Source: Butyrivibrio sp.
GTDB lineage: Bacteria; Bacillota; Clostridia; Lachnospirales; Lachnospiraceae
Direction of reading: 5' to 3'
Assembly: GCA_015056495.1 (NCBI GenBank)
Contig: SVGC01000019.1
Span: forward strand, 20,294 to 84,293
DNA: 64,000 nucleotides
In this document: piece after piece, positions 9,234 to 17,223 of the stretch
Position numbering within the stretch: position 1 is the stretch's first letter
How the letters are laid out: each line of letters starts with the position of its first letter
Translations under genes and position numbers: made by a program
Notes under the pieces: generated by a model
Databases searched by the model: none
Told to the model about the DNA's origin: nothing
The model's input: the letters and a program-made list of their open reading frames with translations, nothing else

Positions 9234-9303
9234 GAGTCAGAGGGGACGTATCAGATTGACTCATTGTGCACAATGAGTCAATCTGATACGTCCCCTCTGA
9301 CTC
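9234..9303. repeat. Perfect 70-bp palindrome (REP-like element)
   Basis: The left arm at 9234-9268 is matched without error by its reverse complement at 9269-9303, so there is no loop. The arms include AGGGGACGTATCAGATTGAC and the centre is CATTGTGCACAATG. It lies between the convergent dtd and rRNA methyltransferase genes, where it could stop transcription from both sides, although it has no T run. A diverged single arm recurs at 11607. The GGGGACG start resembles repeats associated with RAYT transposases in Firmicutes (inference). Confidence 0.85.
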
Positions 9304-9315
9304 CCCTCTAACTCA

Positions 9316-10149
9316 CTATTCTTTCTTCCCTAATTCCCAAAATGCCACAGCACTGGCTGCTGCCACATTTAGAGAGTCCACTCCGTGGGTCATAGGTATG
9401 ATCACAGTATAGTCGCACTTGGATATAGTCTCATCAGACAATCCATCTCCCTCTGTGCCAAGGACTATGGCAAGTTTATCTTCACTATGCAGTCTCTCAT
9501 CACTTATAGGAATAGCTTTATCATCCAGCGCCATGGCTGCCATCTTAAATCCCATTGCATGGAGCTTGTCCATTCCGGTTCCATTCCATGATCCTTCTGA
9601 TTTTGGAAAATAGGTCCATGGTACCTGAAACACTGTTCCCATGCTGACTCTCGCTGCTCTCCTATATAATGGGTCGCTGCAGGCAGGGGACAATAGAACT
9701 GCATCCATATTTAGAGCTGCTGCAGAACGGAATATAGCTCCAACGTTAGTTGGATTGACTACATCTTCAAGTATTGCAATCCTTCTTGCATTCTGACATA
9801 TGCTCTCTATGGATGGATATTCCTTGCGTTTCATAGCGCAGAGTACACCTCTTGTGAGCTTAAATCCCGTGATCTGCTCAAGGACATCCATCTCAGCTAC
9901 ATAAATAGGAACATTTTTCCACCTATCTATAAGAGATCTTGCCTCTTTATCCACAGATTTTTTCTCCAGTAGAAAAGAAATCGGTTCATAACCGGCATCC
10001 ATAGCCCTGATAATAACATTGGGACTCTCAGCTATAAATATCCCAAGCTCCGGTTCATTGATATGCAAGAGCTGAGACTCATTGCGATTGGCATATATTG
10101 CCAGCTCCGGACTATCTAAATTATCTATTTCTATTATGTTTGGTTCCAT
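9316..10149 (-). CDS. SpoU/TrmH-family RNA 2'-O-ribose methyltransferase
   Basis: Start ATG 10149 follows AAGGAAG; a GTG six bases earlier is less likely. The 277-residue product has an N-terminal substrate-binding domain (about 1-110) and the SPOUT catalytic fold. Motif 1 is NPTNVGAIFRSAAALNMDAV, motif 2 is IVLGTEGDGLS, and motif 3 is IPMTHGVDSLNVAAASAVAF. It should use S-adenosylmethionine to methylate a ribose in rRNA or tRNA; the exact nucleotide cannot be told from sequence. The gene is divergent from the MATE exporter. Confidence 0.92.
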   Translation of the reverse strand: MEPNIIEIDNLDSPELAIYANRNESQLLHINEPELGIFIAESPNVIIRAMDAGYEPISFLLEKKSVDKEARSLIDRWKNVPIYVAEMDVLEQITGFKLTRGVLCAMKRKEYPSIESICQNARRIAILEDVVNPTNVGAIFRSAAALNMDAVLLSPACSDPLYRRAARVSMGTVFQVPWTYFPKSEGSWNGTGMDKLHAMGFKMAAMALDDKAIPISDERLHSEDKLAIVLGTEGDGLSDETISKCDYTVIIPMTHGVDSLNVAAASAVAFWELGKKE

Positions 10150-10246
10150 ACACACTTCCTTACATTGCTTTTTGGGTTTGTACTAAATTTATGTTATAGT
10201 TTTATTACTATTTATAACATCAATCATTTTATATAGAAAGAAAATT

Positions 10247-11605
10247 ATGGATAAAACAATAAGCTCTAAGAATAATCATCTTTTTACCAATAAGCAACTA
10301 CTATTATTGCTGCTTCCCCTCATTGCGGAGCAGCTCCTGAACTCACTGATGGGCATGGCTGACAGCATGATGGTATCAACTGTGGGAGAAGAAGCTCTCT
10401 CAGCTGTATCACTTGTAGACTCAATCAACAACCTGATCGTACAGGCATTCAACGCACTTGCAACAGGTGGTGTCATAATATGCGCCAATTACGTGGGACA
10501 AAAGAACATGAAAAAAGCCAATGATGCTGCTGCTCAGCTTCTTGGCGTAGCACTGGCACTATCTCTTTTTATAACAGTACTGGGAATTGTATTTAAGGCT
10601 CCACTCCTGCATCTGATATTTGGAAGTATCGAAGAGTCAGTAATGACAGCTTCTTATACATATTTTCTTATCACTATTCTTTCTTACCCTGCAATAGCTC
10701 TTGCTGGAGCAGGTAGCGCAATATACCGTGCTCAGGGCAATACCAGACTTCCTATGAACGTGGCTATTTTTGCCAACATGGCCAATATAGTACTCAATGC
10801 AGTATTCATCTACGCATTAAATATGGGAGTTGCAGGTGCTGCTCTTGCAACACTCATCTCAAGACTTATTTATGCTCTGGTACTGTTATATAAACTCAGA
10901 AATAAAAATCAGATGCTCTATGTCAGAGACTACCACAAGATAAGACCTGACAAGGACAAGATCAAATCAATCCTATCCATGGGAATTCCAAACGGAATAG
11001 AAAATGGTATGTTCCAATTTGGTAAATTAGCCATCCAGTCTTCTGTTGCAATCTGCGGTACTACAGCCATTGCTGCTCAGGCTATGACCAATATATTCGA
11101 AAATGTAAACGGAGTAGCCGGAGTCGGTGTCGGACTGGGTCTCATGACTGTAGTTGGTCAATGTATGGGAGCTGGCAGAATTGATGAAGCCAGATACTAT
11201 ATTAAGAAACTTACCGGATGGGCATTTATAGCCGTCCTTTTAAGCTGCCTGTTTGCTTACGCCATTGCAAGACCAGTTACAACTCTTGCCGGCATGAGCG
11301 CCGAAAGTGCATCCCTGTGCATATACATGTTGGGCTGGGTTACCATAGTAAAGCCTGTGCTATGGCCATTTTCATTTACCCCTGCTTATGGTCTCAGAGC
11401 AGCCGGAGATGTTAAGTTCTCTATGATCCTCAGCACATTGTCAATGTGGCTGTGCCGTGTATCCCTAGCTACATTCCTTATAAGAGTAGTAGGAATGGGA
11501 CCTATGGGCGTATGGATCGGTATGTTCTCAGACTGGGGCATCAGAGGTATATTCTTTACCATCAGATTTTTCAGTGGCAAGTGGGAAGGTCACAAGGTGG
11601 TTTAA
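10247..11605 (+). CDS. MATE-family multidrug/sodium antiporter
   Basis: The 452-residue protein has about 12 hydrophobic helices in two related halves. It has family features such as the N-terminal PLIAEQLLNSLMGMADSMMV (about 24-43) and GAGSAIYRAQGNTRLPM near 160. MATE proteins expel cationic drugs or metabolites in exchange for Na+ or H+. The start follows AGAAAG. It lies between a divergent RNA methyltransferase and a convergent AraC regulator. Substrate is unknown. Confidence 0.94.
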   Translation: MDKTISSKNNHLFTNKQLLLLLLPLIAEQLLNSLMGMADSMMVSTVGEEALSAVSLVDSINNLIVQAFNALATGGVIICANYVGQKNMKKANDAAAQLLGVALALSLFITVLGIVFKAPLLHLIFGSIEESVMTASYTYFLITILSYPAIALAGAGSAIYRAQGNTRLPMNVAIFANMANIVLNAVFIYALNMGVAGAALATLISRLIYALVLLYKLRNKNQMLYVRDYHKIRPDKDKIKSILSMGIPNGIENGMFQFGKLAIQSSVAICGTTAIAAQAMTNIFENVNGVAGVGVGLGLMTVVGQCMGAGRIDEARYYIKKLTGWAFIAVLLSCLFAYAIARPVTTLAGMSAESASLCIYMLGWVTIVKPVLWPFSFTPAYGLRAAGDVKFSMILSTLSMWLCRVSLATFLIRVVGMGPMGVWIGMFSDWGIRGIFFTIRFFSGKWEGHKVV

Positions 11606-11606
11606 C

Positions 11607-11635
11607 GAGTCAATCTGATACGTCCCCTTTGGCTC
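11607..11635. repeat. Single-arm copy of the 9234 palindrome
   Basis: This 29-base stretch matches the right arm of the 70-bp palindrome at 9275-9303 with two differences. It starts one base after the MATE stop codon and runs into the stop codon of the convergent AraC gene, so, like the full copy, it marks a convergent gene junction. Confidence 0.8.
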
Positions 11636-12530
11636 ATTTTTCTTGTTTACCAGCGATGAATTTCTCAACTTCTCTGAGGTGTTCCTTGTTACCACGACCG
11701 CCATTTCTCATAGCATCTTTTCTAAAGACCGATGGCGATACTCCTTTTTCCTGTCTGAAAGCCTTGGAAAATACAAGAGGATCAGAATATCCACAGGAAA
11801 TCGCAATACTCTCTATAGGAAGTGATGTCAGTTGCAATAGCTCCACTGCCTTGGCAATGCGAAAAGACGTCAGATACTGCTGAGGTGACATGCCTATCTC
11901 TTTTTGAAAAAGAGTATATAGATAACTACGGTTTATACAGACATATGCTGCCACATCTGTGACTTTGATCGGGTTGTAATAGTTCTGACTGATGTATGAT
12001 AGTGCCTGCTGAACATAGTTATTAGCACTTCCTGCGTCATTCCTCATAGAGACACTGCTACCACCTGCTATCTCTGACAGGAACAGAGACAAACTGCCGT
12101 TACGCCTAAGTACATCCTGTACACTGAAGGTATTATGCTCCATCATGTCTTTTACTATGTCATAAATTCCATTTATATTTTCACTTTTAAAAATGGGCTG
12201 TTGCAGAGACAATCCCAATTCTCCTACAATTTCCCCTGCATGCTTACCACCGAAACCAACCCATACATATGTCCAGGGATCATTCTCATCAGATTCGTAA
12301 TATGCCAGTTCTTCAGGCACTATCAAAAATCCGTATCCTGATTCCAGTGGATAAGTCTGCGAGCCTATGGAAAACTGTCCCTTGCCATTTATTATGAAAT
12401 GTATCATATAGTGAGGCTTTACAGCAGGGCCAAAAGAATGATGGGGAAGTGTCTGTGAACACCCACAGCAATACACGTACAGATCATCTGATTCTTCTTC
12501 CGTAAACTCAAGCTTATAGGCCTTTTCCAT
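11634..12530 (-). CDS. AraC-family regulator, cupin sensor plus HTH
   Basis: The 298-residue protein begins behind GGAGGAAA. Residues about 20-150 form the AraC-type cupin ligand-binding domain (HYMIHFIINGKGQFSIG). Residues about 185-285 carry the two HTH motifs, with KVTDVAAYVCINRSYLYTLF and IESIAISCGYSDPLVFSKAF, ending in FRQEKGVSPSVFRK. Such regulators usually sense a sugar. It is divergent from galK-galT, so galactose-dependent control of that pair is a reasonable inference. Its stop codon overlaps a repeat copy. Confidence 0.92.
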   Translation of the reverse strand: MEKAYKLEFTEEESDDLYVYCCGCSQTLPHHSFGPAVKPHYMIHFIINGKGQFSIGSQTYPLESGYGFLIVPEELAYYESDENDPWTYVWVGFGGKHAGEIVGELGLSLQQPIFKSENINGIYDIVKDMMEHNTFSVQDVLRRNGSLSLFLSEIAGGSSVSMRNDAGSANNYVQQALSYISQNYYNPIKVTDVAAYVCINRSYLYTLFQKEIGMSPQQYLTSFRIAKAVELLQLTSLPIESIAISCGYSDPLVFSKAFRQEKGVSPSVFRKDAMRNGGRGNKEHLREVEKFIAGKQEK

Positions 12531-12809
12531 AAAAAATTTCCTCCTTACATTTATTACTATCAGTTTCTCTTTAGTCTATTGCATGAACTCGCAGTATTTA
12601 ACATTTTGACAGGAACATAAAACAAAGAACCGTTGCAAAACAAGTTTCTGATATTCTATTATTATAACATGCAAACAATAACCTGTATTAATTTAACATA
12701 TAACATCTGACAAGTATTCTGGCTCATATTTAATTAACATAATTGCAGATAAATGAATCTGAGTTTAGATATACAAGTCACCTAAATTTATGCTGAAAGG
12801 ATATGAATT

Positions 12810-13985
12810 ATGGAAGATATGAAAAAAGCTGTCCTTGACGGATTTGCCAAGGCTTATGGAAAATGTGAAGGTGTAAAAGCCTATTTTGCCGCAGGAAGAG
12901 TCAACCTGATCGGTGAGCACACAGATTACAACGCAGGTCACGTATTCCCTTGTGCACTTACTATTGGTACATATGGTGCTGCTGCCAAGAGAGATGACAA
13001 AATTGTACGTTTCTACTCTGTAAACCAGGAAAACTTCGGAGTCTATGAAGTAGATCTGAGCAAAGAGCTAAAGCCTTGCGACGAAGCAGGATGGGCTAAT
13101 TACCCAATCGGTATCATCTGGGCATTTGAAAAAAGAGGTTTCAAACTCCCTTGCGGTTTTGATATGGCTATCTACGGCAATATCCCAGCTGGTTCCGGAC
13201 TCTCATCATCAGCTTCTCTTGAAGTATTGACCGGATTCATCCTCCGCGACCTGTTCGGATTCGATGTTACCAACCAGGATCTTGCTATCATCGGACAGTA
13301 CTCTGAGAACAACTTCAACGGATGTAACTGCGGTATCATGGATCAGTTCGCCGTTGCTATGGGCAAGGAAAACAATGCAATATTCCTTGATACATCTGAC
13401 CTCTCATTTGAATATGCTCCTATCAAGCTTGATGGATGCAAGATAGTGATCACTAATACCAATAAAAAGCACAAACTGACAGACTCTCAGTACAATGCAA
13501 GACGTTCTTCATGTGAACTTGCTCTGTCAGAGCTTCAGAAAGTTGTTGATATCAAAGGACTTGGAGAGCTCTCAATTGAAGAATTCGAGGCTCACAAAGA
13601 TGCAATACCTGATGAAGACAGACGTAAAAAAGCAAAACATGCTGTATACGAAAACCAGAGAACTATCGAAGCTGTTGCAGCCCTTAAGGCTGGCGACCTC
13701 AAGAGATTTGGTGAGCTTATGAATGCTTCTCATGTTTCTCTTCGTGACGATTATGATGTTACAGGTGTTGAGCTCGATACTCTTGCCGAAGAGGCTTGGA
13801 AGATTGACGGTGTCATCGGTTCACGTATGACTGGTGGCGGATTTGGAGGATGCACAGTATCTATCGTTAAAGACGAAGCTATTGATACCTTCAAAGAGCA
13901 GGTTGGTAAGGCATATAAAGAAAAAATCGGCTATGACTGCACATTCTACACAGTAGAAATTGGTGGTGGCCCAACAGTACTGTAA
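12810..13985 (+). CDS. galK: Galactokinase
   Basis: GHMP kinase that phosphorylates alpha-D-galactose at C1, the first Leloir-pathway step after the mutarotase. The 391-residue protein has GRVNLIGEHTDYN at 29-41, the phosphate-binding loop IPAGSGLSSSAS near 126 and MTGGGFGGCTVS near 341, in the expected order and spacing. The start follows GAAAGGATATGAATT. galT is 57 bases downstream with a hairpin between them; an AraC regulator is divergent upstream. No galE or galM is seen in this window. Confidence 0.97.
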   Translation: MEDMKKAVLDGFAKAYGKCEGVKAYFAAGRVNLIGEHTDYNAGHVFPCALTIGTYGAAAKRDDKIVRFYSVNQENFGVYEVDLSKELKPCDEAGWANYPIGIIWAFEKRGFKLPCGFDMAIYGNIPAGSGLSSSASLEVLTGFILRDLFGFDVTNQDLAIIGQYSENNFNGCNCGIMDQFAVAMGKENNAIFLDTSDLSFEYAPIKLDGCKIVITNTNKKHKLTDSQYNARRSSCELALSELQKVVDIKGLGELSIEEFEAHKDAIPDEDRRKKAKHAVYENQRTIEAVAALKAGDLKRFGELMNASHVSLRDDYDVTGVELDTLAEEAWKIDGVIGSRMTGGGFGGCTVSIVKDEAIDTFKEQVGKAYKEKIGYDCTFYTVEIGGGPTVL

Positions 13986-13990
13986 TTTCA

Positions 13991-14025
13991 CAGAATGAGT
14001 CACAGGGTGACTCATTCTGTTTTTT
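13991..14025 (+). terminator. Intrinsic terminator/attenuator between galK and galT
   Basis: A perfect 13-bp stem (CAGAATGAGTCAC with GTGACTCATTCTG, loop AGG) runs straight into TTTTTT. It lies just before the galT ribosome site, so it should lower galT transcription relative to galK or end the galK transcript. Confidence 0.85.
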
Positions 14026-14042
14026 AAAGGAGCTTTTTTACA

Positions 14043-15581
14043 ATGGAAAATATACAAACAGAATTAAAAAGGCTTGTAGCCTATGGATACAAGACAGGTC
14101 TTATTGAAAAAGAGGATATTATCTACACTATAAATACACTTTTGATGGATCTGTCTCTTGAAAGCACTGAGATAAGTGAAAGAGACGTTATTGAAGAAGC
14201 AGAAGGCATGTCTGATGCAGATATCGACAATGGCACACTCTTAGAGAGCATCCTGAAAAATATCGATGATTATGCGGCAGAAGCAGGTCTGTTAGAAAAT
14301 AACAGCGTAGTCTTCCGTGATCTCTTCGATACCAAGCTCATGGGACGCATGACACCAAGACCTAGCGATGTCATCAGAAAATTCAATGAGCTGTATAAGA
14401 CAAGCCCTGAAGCTGCAACTGATTTCTATTATTCTTTTGCAAGAAATACTGATTACATAAGACGCTATCGCATATCAAAGGATCTGAAATGGATTGCACC
14501 AACAGAATACGGTGATCTTGACATCACTATCAATCTCTCTAAACCGGAAAAAGATCCTAAGGCTATAGCGGCTGCCAAAAATGCAAAGCAGACAGGCTAT
14601 CCAAAGTGCCAGCTGTGCAGAGAAAATGAAGGATACAGCGGACGCGTTGATCATCCTGCTAGAGAGAACCACAGGATCATTCCTGTAACTATCCAGAACT
14701 CACAGTGGGGATTTCAGTATTCTCCATATGTATATTACAACGAGCACTGCATAGTGTTTAACTCTCAGCACATTCCTATGAAGATTGAGCATGGAACATT
14801 CTGCAAACTCTTTGATTTTGTCAAGCAGTTCCCTCACTATTTTGTAGGATCCAATGCTGACCTGCCTATCGTAGGTGGATCAATCCTCAGCCACGATCAC
14901 TTCCAGGGAGGCCATTACACATTTGCTATGGCTAAGGCACCTGTAGAGCGTACATTTACTATCAATGGCTATGAAGATATACAAGCTGGAATCGTCAAAT
15001 GGCCAATGTCAGTAATAAGATTATCCGGCAAAGATACAGACAGAATCATAGCGCTGGCAGATCACATATTGGAGGCATGGCGCTCATATACTGATGAGGA
15101 TGCATTTATATTTGCAGAGACTGATGGAACTCCTCACAATACCATAACTCCAATAGCAAGAAAACGCGGCGATAACTACGAACTGGACCTTGTACTTAGA
15201 AACAACATCACAACTGAAGAACACCCGCTTGGTGTATATCACCCACATGCTAACCTGCATCATATCAAAAAGGAAAACATCGGTCTGATAGAAGTAATGG
15301 GACTCGCTGTTCTCCCAGCAAGATTAAAAGGTGAAATGGCAGATTTAAAAGAAGCAATGCTAAAAGGCTCAGATCTAAGAGCTGATGAAATACTCTCAAA
15401 GCATGCTGATTGGGTTGATGAGTTTAGCAAGAACTATGACCATATTGATGAAAGCAATATTGATGATATCATAAACGCTGAGATTGGTAAGGTATTTATG
15501 CATGTTCTCGAAGATGCCGGTGTATACAAGAGAACTCCTGAAGGACAGGCTGCCTTCGATAAATTTATAAATACTTTATAA
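14043..15581 (+). CDS. galT: UDP-glucose-hexose-1-phosphate uridylyltransferase, class II
   Basis: The 512-residue protein is the long Firmicutes-type GalT, not the short HPH-type class I enzyme. Landmarks are the N-terminal KRLVAYGYKTGLIEKEDI, a Cys pair (KCQLCRENEGYSGR) and GGSILSHDHFQGGHYTF near residue 280, probably the active-site histidine region. It swaps UMP between UDP-glucose and galactose-1-phosphate. The start follows AAAGGAG. It works with galK, whose transcript must read through the hairpin at 13991. Confidence 0.96.
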   Translation: MENIQTELKRLVAYGYKTGLIEKEDIIYTINTLLMDLSLESTEISERDVIEEAEGMSDADIDNGTLLESILKNIDDYAAEAGLLENNSVVFRDLFDTKLMGRMTPRPSDVIRKFNELYKTSPEAATDFYYSFARNTDYIRRYRISKDLKWIAPTEYGDLDITINLSKPEKDPKAIAAAKNAKQTGYPKCQLCRENEGYSGRVDHPARENHRIIPVTIQNSQWGFQYSPYVYYNEHCIVFNSQHIPMKIEHGTFCKLFDFVKQFPHYFVGSNADLPIVGGSILSHDHFQGGHYTFAMAKAPVERTFTINGYEDIQAGIVKWPMSVIRLSGKDTDRIIALADHILEAWRSYTDEDAFIFAETDGTPHNTITPIARKRGDNYELDLVLRNNITTEEHPLGVYHPHANLHHIKKENIGLIEVMGLAVLPARLKGEMADLKEAMLKGSDLRADEILSKHADWVDEFSKNYDHIDESNIDDIINAEIGKVFMHVLEDAGVYKRTPEGQAAFDKFINTL

Positions 15582-15643
15582 ATCATAAAAAACCTGCATT
15601 TTTCTAAAAACACTTTTGGGAATGATTAGATTTTGTTTATAAA

Positions 15644-15698
15644 AAATTGATATATTTTAATCAGAAATTGATTTATTTTATCCTGAAAGTGTTATAAT
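15644..15698 (+). promoter_or_regulatory. Promoter with 21-bp tandem repeat before the 48-residue gene
   Basis: Two near-identical copies of AAATTGATATATTTTAATC occur at 15644 and 15665, exactly 21 bases (two helical turns) apart. The second overlaps a TTGATT -35-like hexamer, and TATAAT lies at 15693-15698 after a long 19-base spacer. The repeat could be an operator or A/T-rich UP-type DNA. Confidence 0.45.
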
Positions 15699-15753
15699 AG
15701 TCTTAGTCAAAAGTTTTCTTGTTTTTCAGCTTTTGCTGGGAAAGGGGTATGGT

Positions 15754-15900
15754 ATGACTCTTTACGAAGCTACTTTATTTGATGTTTCTAAGGATCCTTT
15801 TCATAGAACAGACTGGACTATTCAATTAGAAAATGAGAGGGAGAATCTTCAGAAGATTGAAAAAGAAATCAAAGAAGAATACTATAAGACTCTTCGTTGA
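15754..15900 (+). CDS. 48-residue charged orphan protein
   Basis: ATG 15754 follows AAAGGGG with six bases between. The product begins MTLYEATLFDVSKDPFHRTD and continues as a highly charged helix (QLENERENLQKIEKEIKEE), ending YYKTLR. It has no signal peptide or membrane span. The gene has its own promoter-like region and a strong terminator at 15971, so it is a single-gene unit between galT and the dehydrogenase gene. I do not recognise a family. The clean ribosome site and terminator support a real gene; the function is unknown. Confidence 0.65.
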   Translation: MTLYEATLFDVSKDPFHRTDWTIQLENERENLQKIEKEIKEEYYKTLR

Positions 15901-15970
15901 TTTATGATTTTGACAATTGAATATTGCTTACAAAATATCTTTGATATAGAAACAATTATGATTGTTTATT

Positions 15971-16013
15971 ATAAAGTCATTCTCATATATATGCAGAATG
16001 ACTTTATTTTTTT
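15971..16013 (+). terminator. Intrinsic terminator of the 48-residue gene
   Basis: A perfect 13-bp stem, ATAAAGTCATTCT with AGAATGACTTTAT and an 11-base loop, is followed by TTTTTT. The region from here to 16175 has a stray AAAGGAGG at 16055 with no frame of useful length after it. Confidence 0.85.
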
Positions 16014-16175
16014 GCTTAATATGTGTATTGTAATATACAGATTTTTATTCTGCAAAAGGAGGATTTAACTATTGTATTGACACATTGATCTTTCATCATA
16101 TTCTGATTCAAGCAATCTTGTTAATTATGAATGAGTCAATATACTGATCTACAGATATAGGTTAATCGATATTAT

Positions 16176-17138
16176 ATGAAAATTGTAGCTTGTGAAATTG
16201 ATAGTGTTGGAAATGATATTAAATATGATTCACTTGCAAATGCAGGTGAGACTGTATTCTATACAGATAAGGTCACAGAGGATAATGCAACAGAAAGATT
16301 AAAAGATGCAGAAGTACTATGCATCAACAAATCTCAGATAACAGACAAGATCCTGGATGCCGCTCCAAATCTAAAACTCATATGCATGTTTGCAACAGGT
16401 TTTGATAATGCCAATGTAAAAGCCTGCAAAGCCCACGGCGTAGACGTAGCCAATGTAAAAGGTTACTCAACTGATTCAGTTGCTCAACATACTTTTGCAC
16501 TGCTTTTCTATCTGCTTGAAAAACTAAGACATTATGATGATTTTGTAAAGTCGGGTGATTACGGCAATCAGGAGCACTTCTGTCTCCTTGATCAGCCTTT
16601 TCATGAACTGGCTGGTCAGACCTATGGCATAATCGGAATGGGTAATATCGGAAGGAAAGTAGCTCAGATTGCTACAGCTTTTGGCGCCCATGTCATATTC
16701 TATGCATCTTCCGGACACAGTGATTGTACTGACTATGAGCAGGTATCCTTGGACGAGCTGCTGACACGCTCTGATGTCATATCTCTCCATTGTCCGCTTA
16801 CAGACAGAACTTTCCATCTGATAGATGAAGATGCTCTATCCAAGATGAAGAATACTGCCATACTGATAAACGTTGCCAGAGGCGCAGTCATAGATGACGA
16901 CGCTCTGTACAAAGCAATCACTACTGGCATGATAGGCGCTGCCGGCATTGATGTCCTTGCCAAAGAGCCAATCTCTCAGGACAACCCTCTTAGCAAATTG
17001 TACGGATATGACAACGTTGCCATCACCCCTCACATGGCTTGGGCAAGCGTAGAAGCCAGATCCCGCTGCGTAGAAGAAGTTGCAGAAAACATCCAATCCT
17101 ACGCAAATGGAACACCAAGAAATATTGTTACAATTTAA
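16176..17138 (+). CDS. D-isomer-specific 2-hydroxyacid dehydrogenase
   Basis: The 320-residue protein has the family pattern: a Rossmann loop GMGNIGRKVA near 155, catalytic Arg in NVARGAVID near 235, Glu in LAKEP near 264 and the acid His in TPHMAW near 288. It should reduce a 2-keto acid with NAD(P)H. Similarity to the glycerate/hydroxypyruvate reductase branch is likely but not proven. The ribosome site is weak (TAGG, 15 bases upstream). It converges on the exporter gene at 17224 that ends the RiPP operon. Confidence 0.92.
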   Translation: MKIVACEIDSVGNDIKYDSLANAGETVFYTDKVTEDNATERLKDAEVLCINKSQITDKILDAAPNLKLICMFATGFDNANVKACKAHGVDVANVKGYSTDSVAQHTFALLFYLLEKLRHYDDFVKSGDYGNQEHFCLLDQPFHELAGQTYGIIGMGNIGRKVAQIATAFGAHVIFYASSGHSDCTDYEQVSLDELLTRSDVISLHCPLTDRTFHLIDEDALSKMKNTAILINVARGAVIDDDALYKAITTGMIGAAGIDVLAKEPISQDNPLSKLYGYDNVAITPHMAWASVEARSRCVEEVAENIQSYANGTPRNIVTI

Positions 17139-17174
17139 TCGCTCACAGGAAATCCAGAGATCTTTTCCTACGTG

Positions 17175-17217
17175 AAAAAGGATGCAGCCAGTTCTATCAC
17201 GAACTTGACTGCATCCT
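17175..17217 (-). terminator. Terminator of the RiPP operon
   Basis: The stem AGGATGCAG / CTGCATCCT with extra inner pairs is followed by TTTTT on the minus strand. It lies seven bases after the exporter gene, closing the peptide operon. On the plus strand there is no T run. Confidence 0.75.
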
Positions 17218-17223
17218 GTAATA

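Noticed and set aside
16055..16175. Possible small gene or leader peptide after AAAGGAGG at 16055
   Set aside because: Frames after this site stop within a few codons and no start is conserved in form; it may be a decayed remnant.
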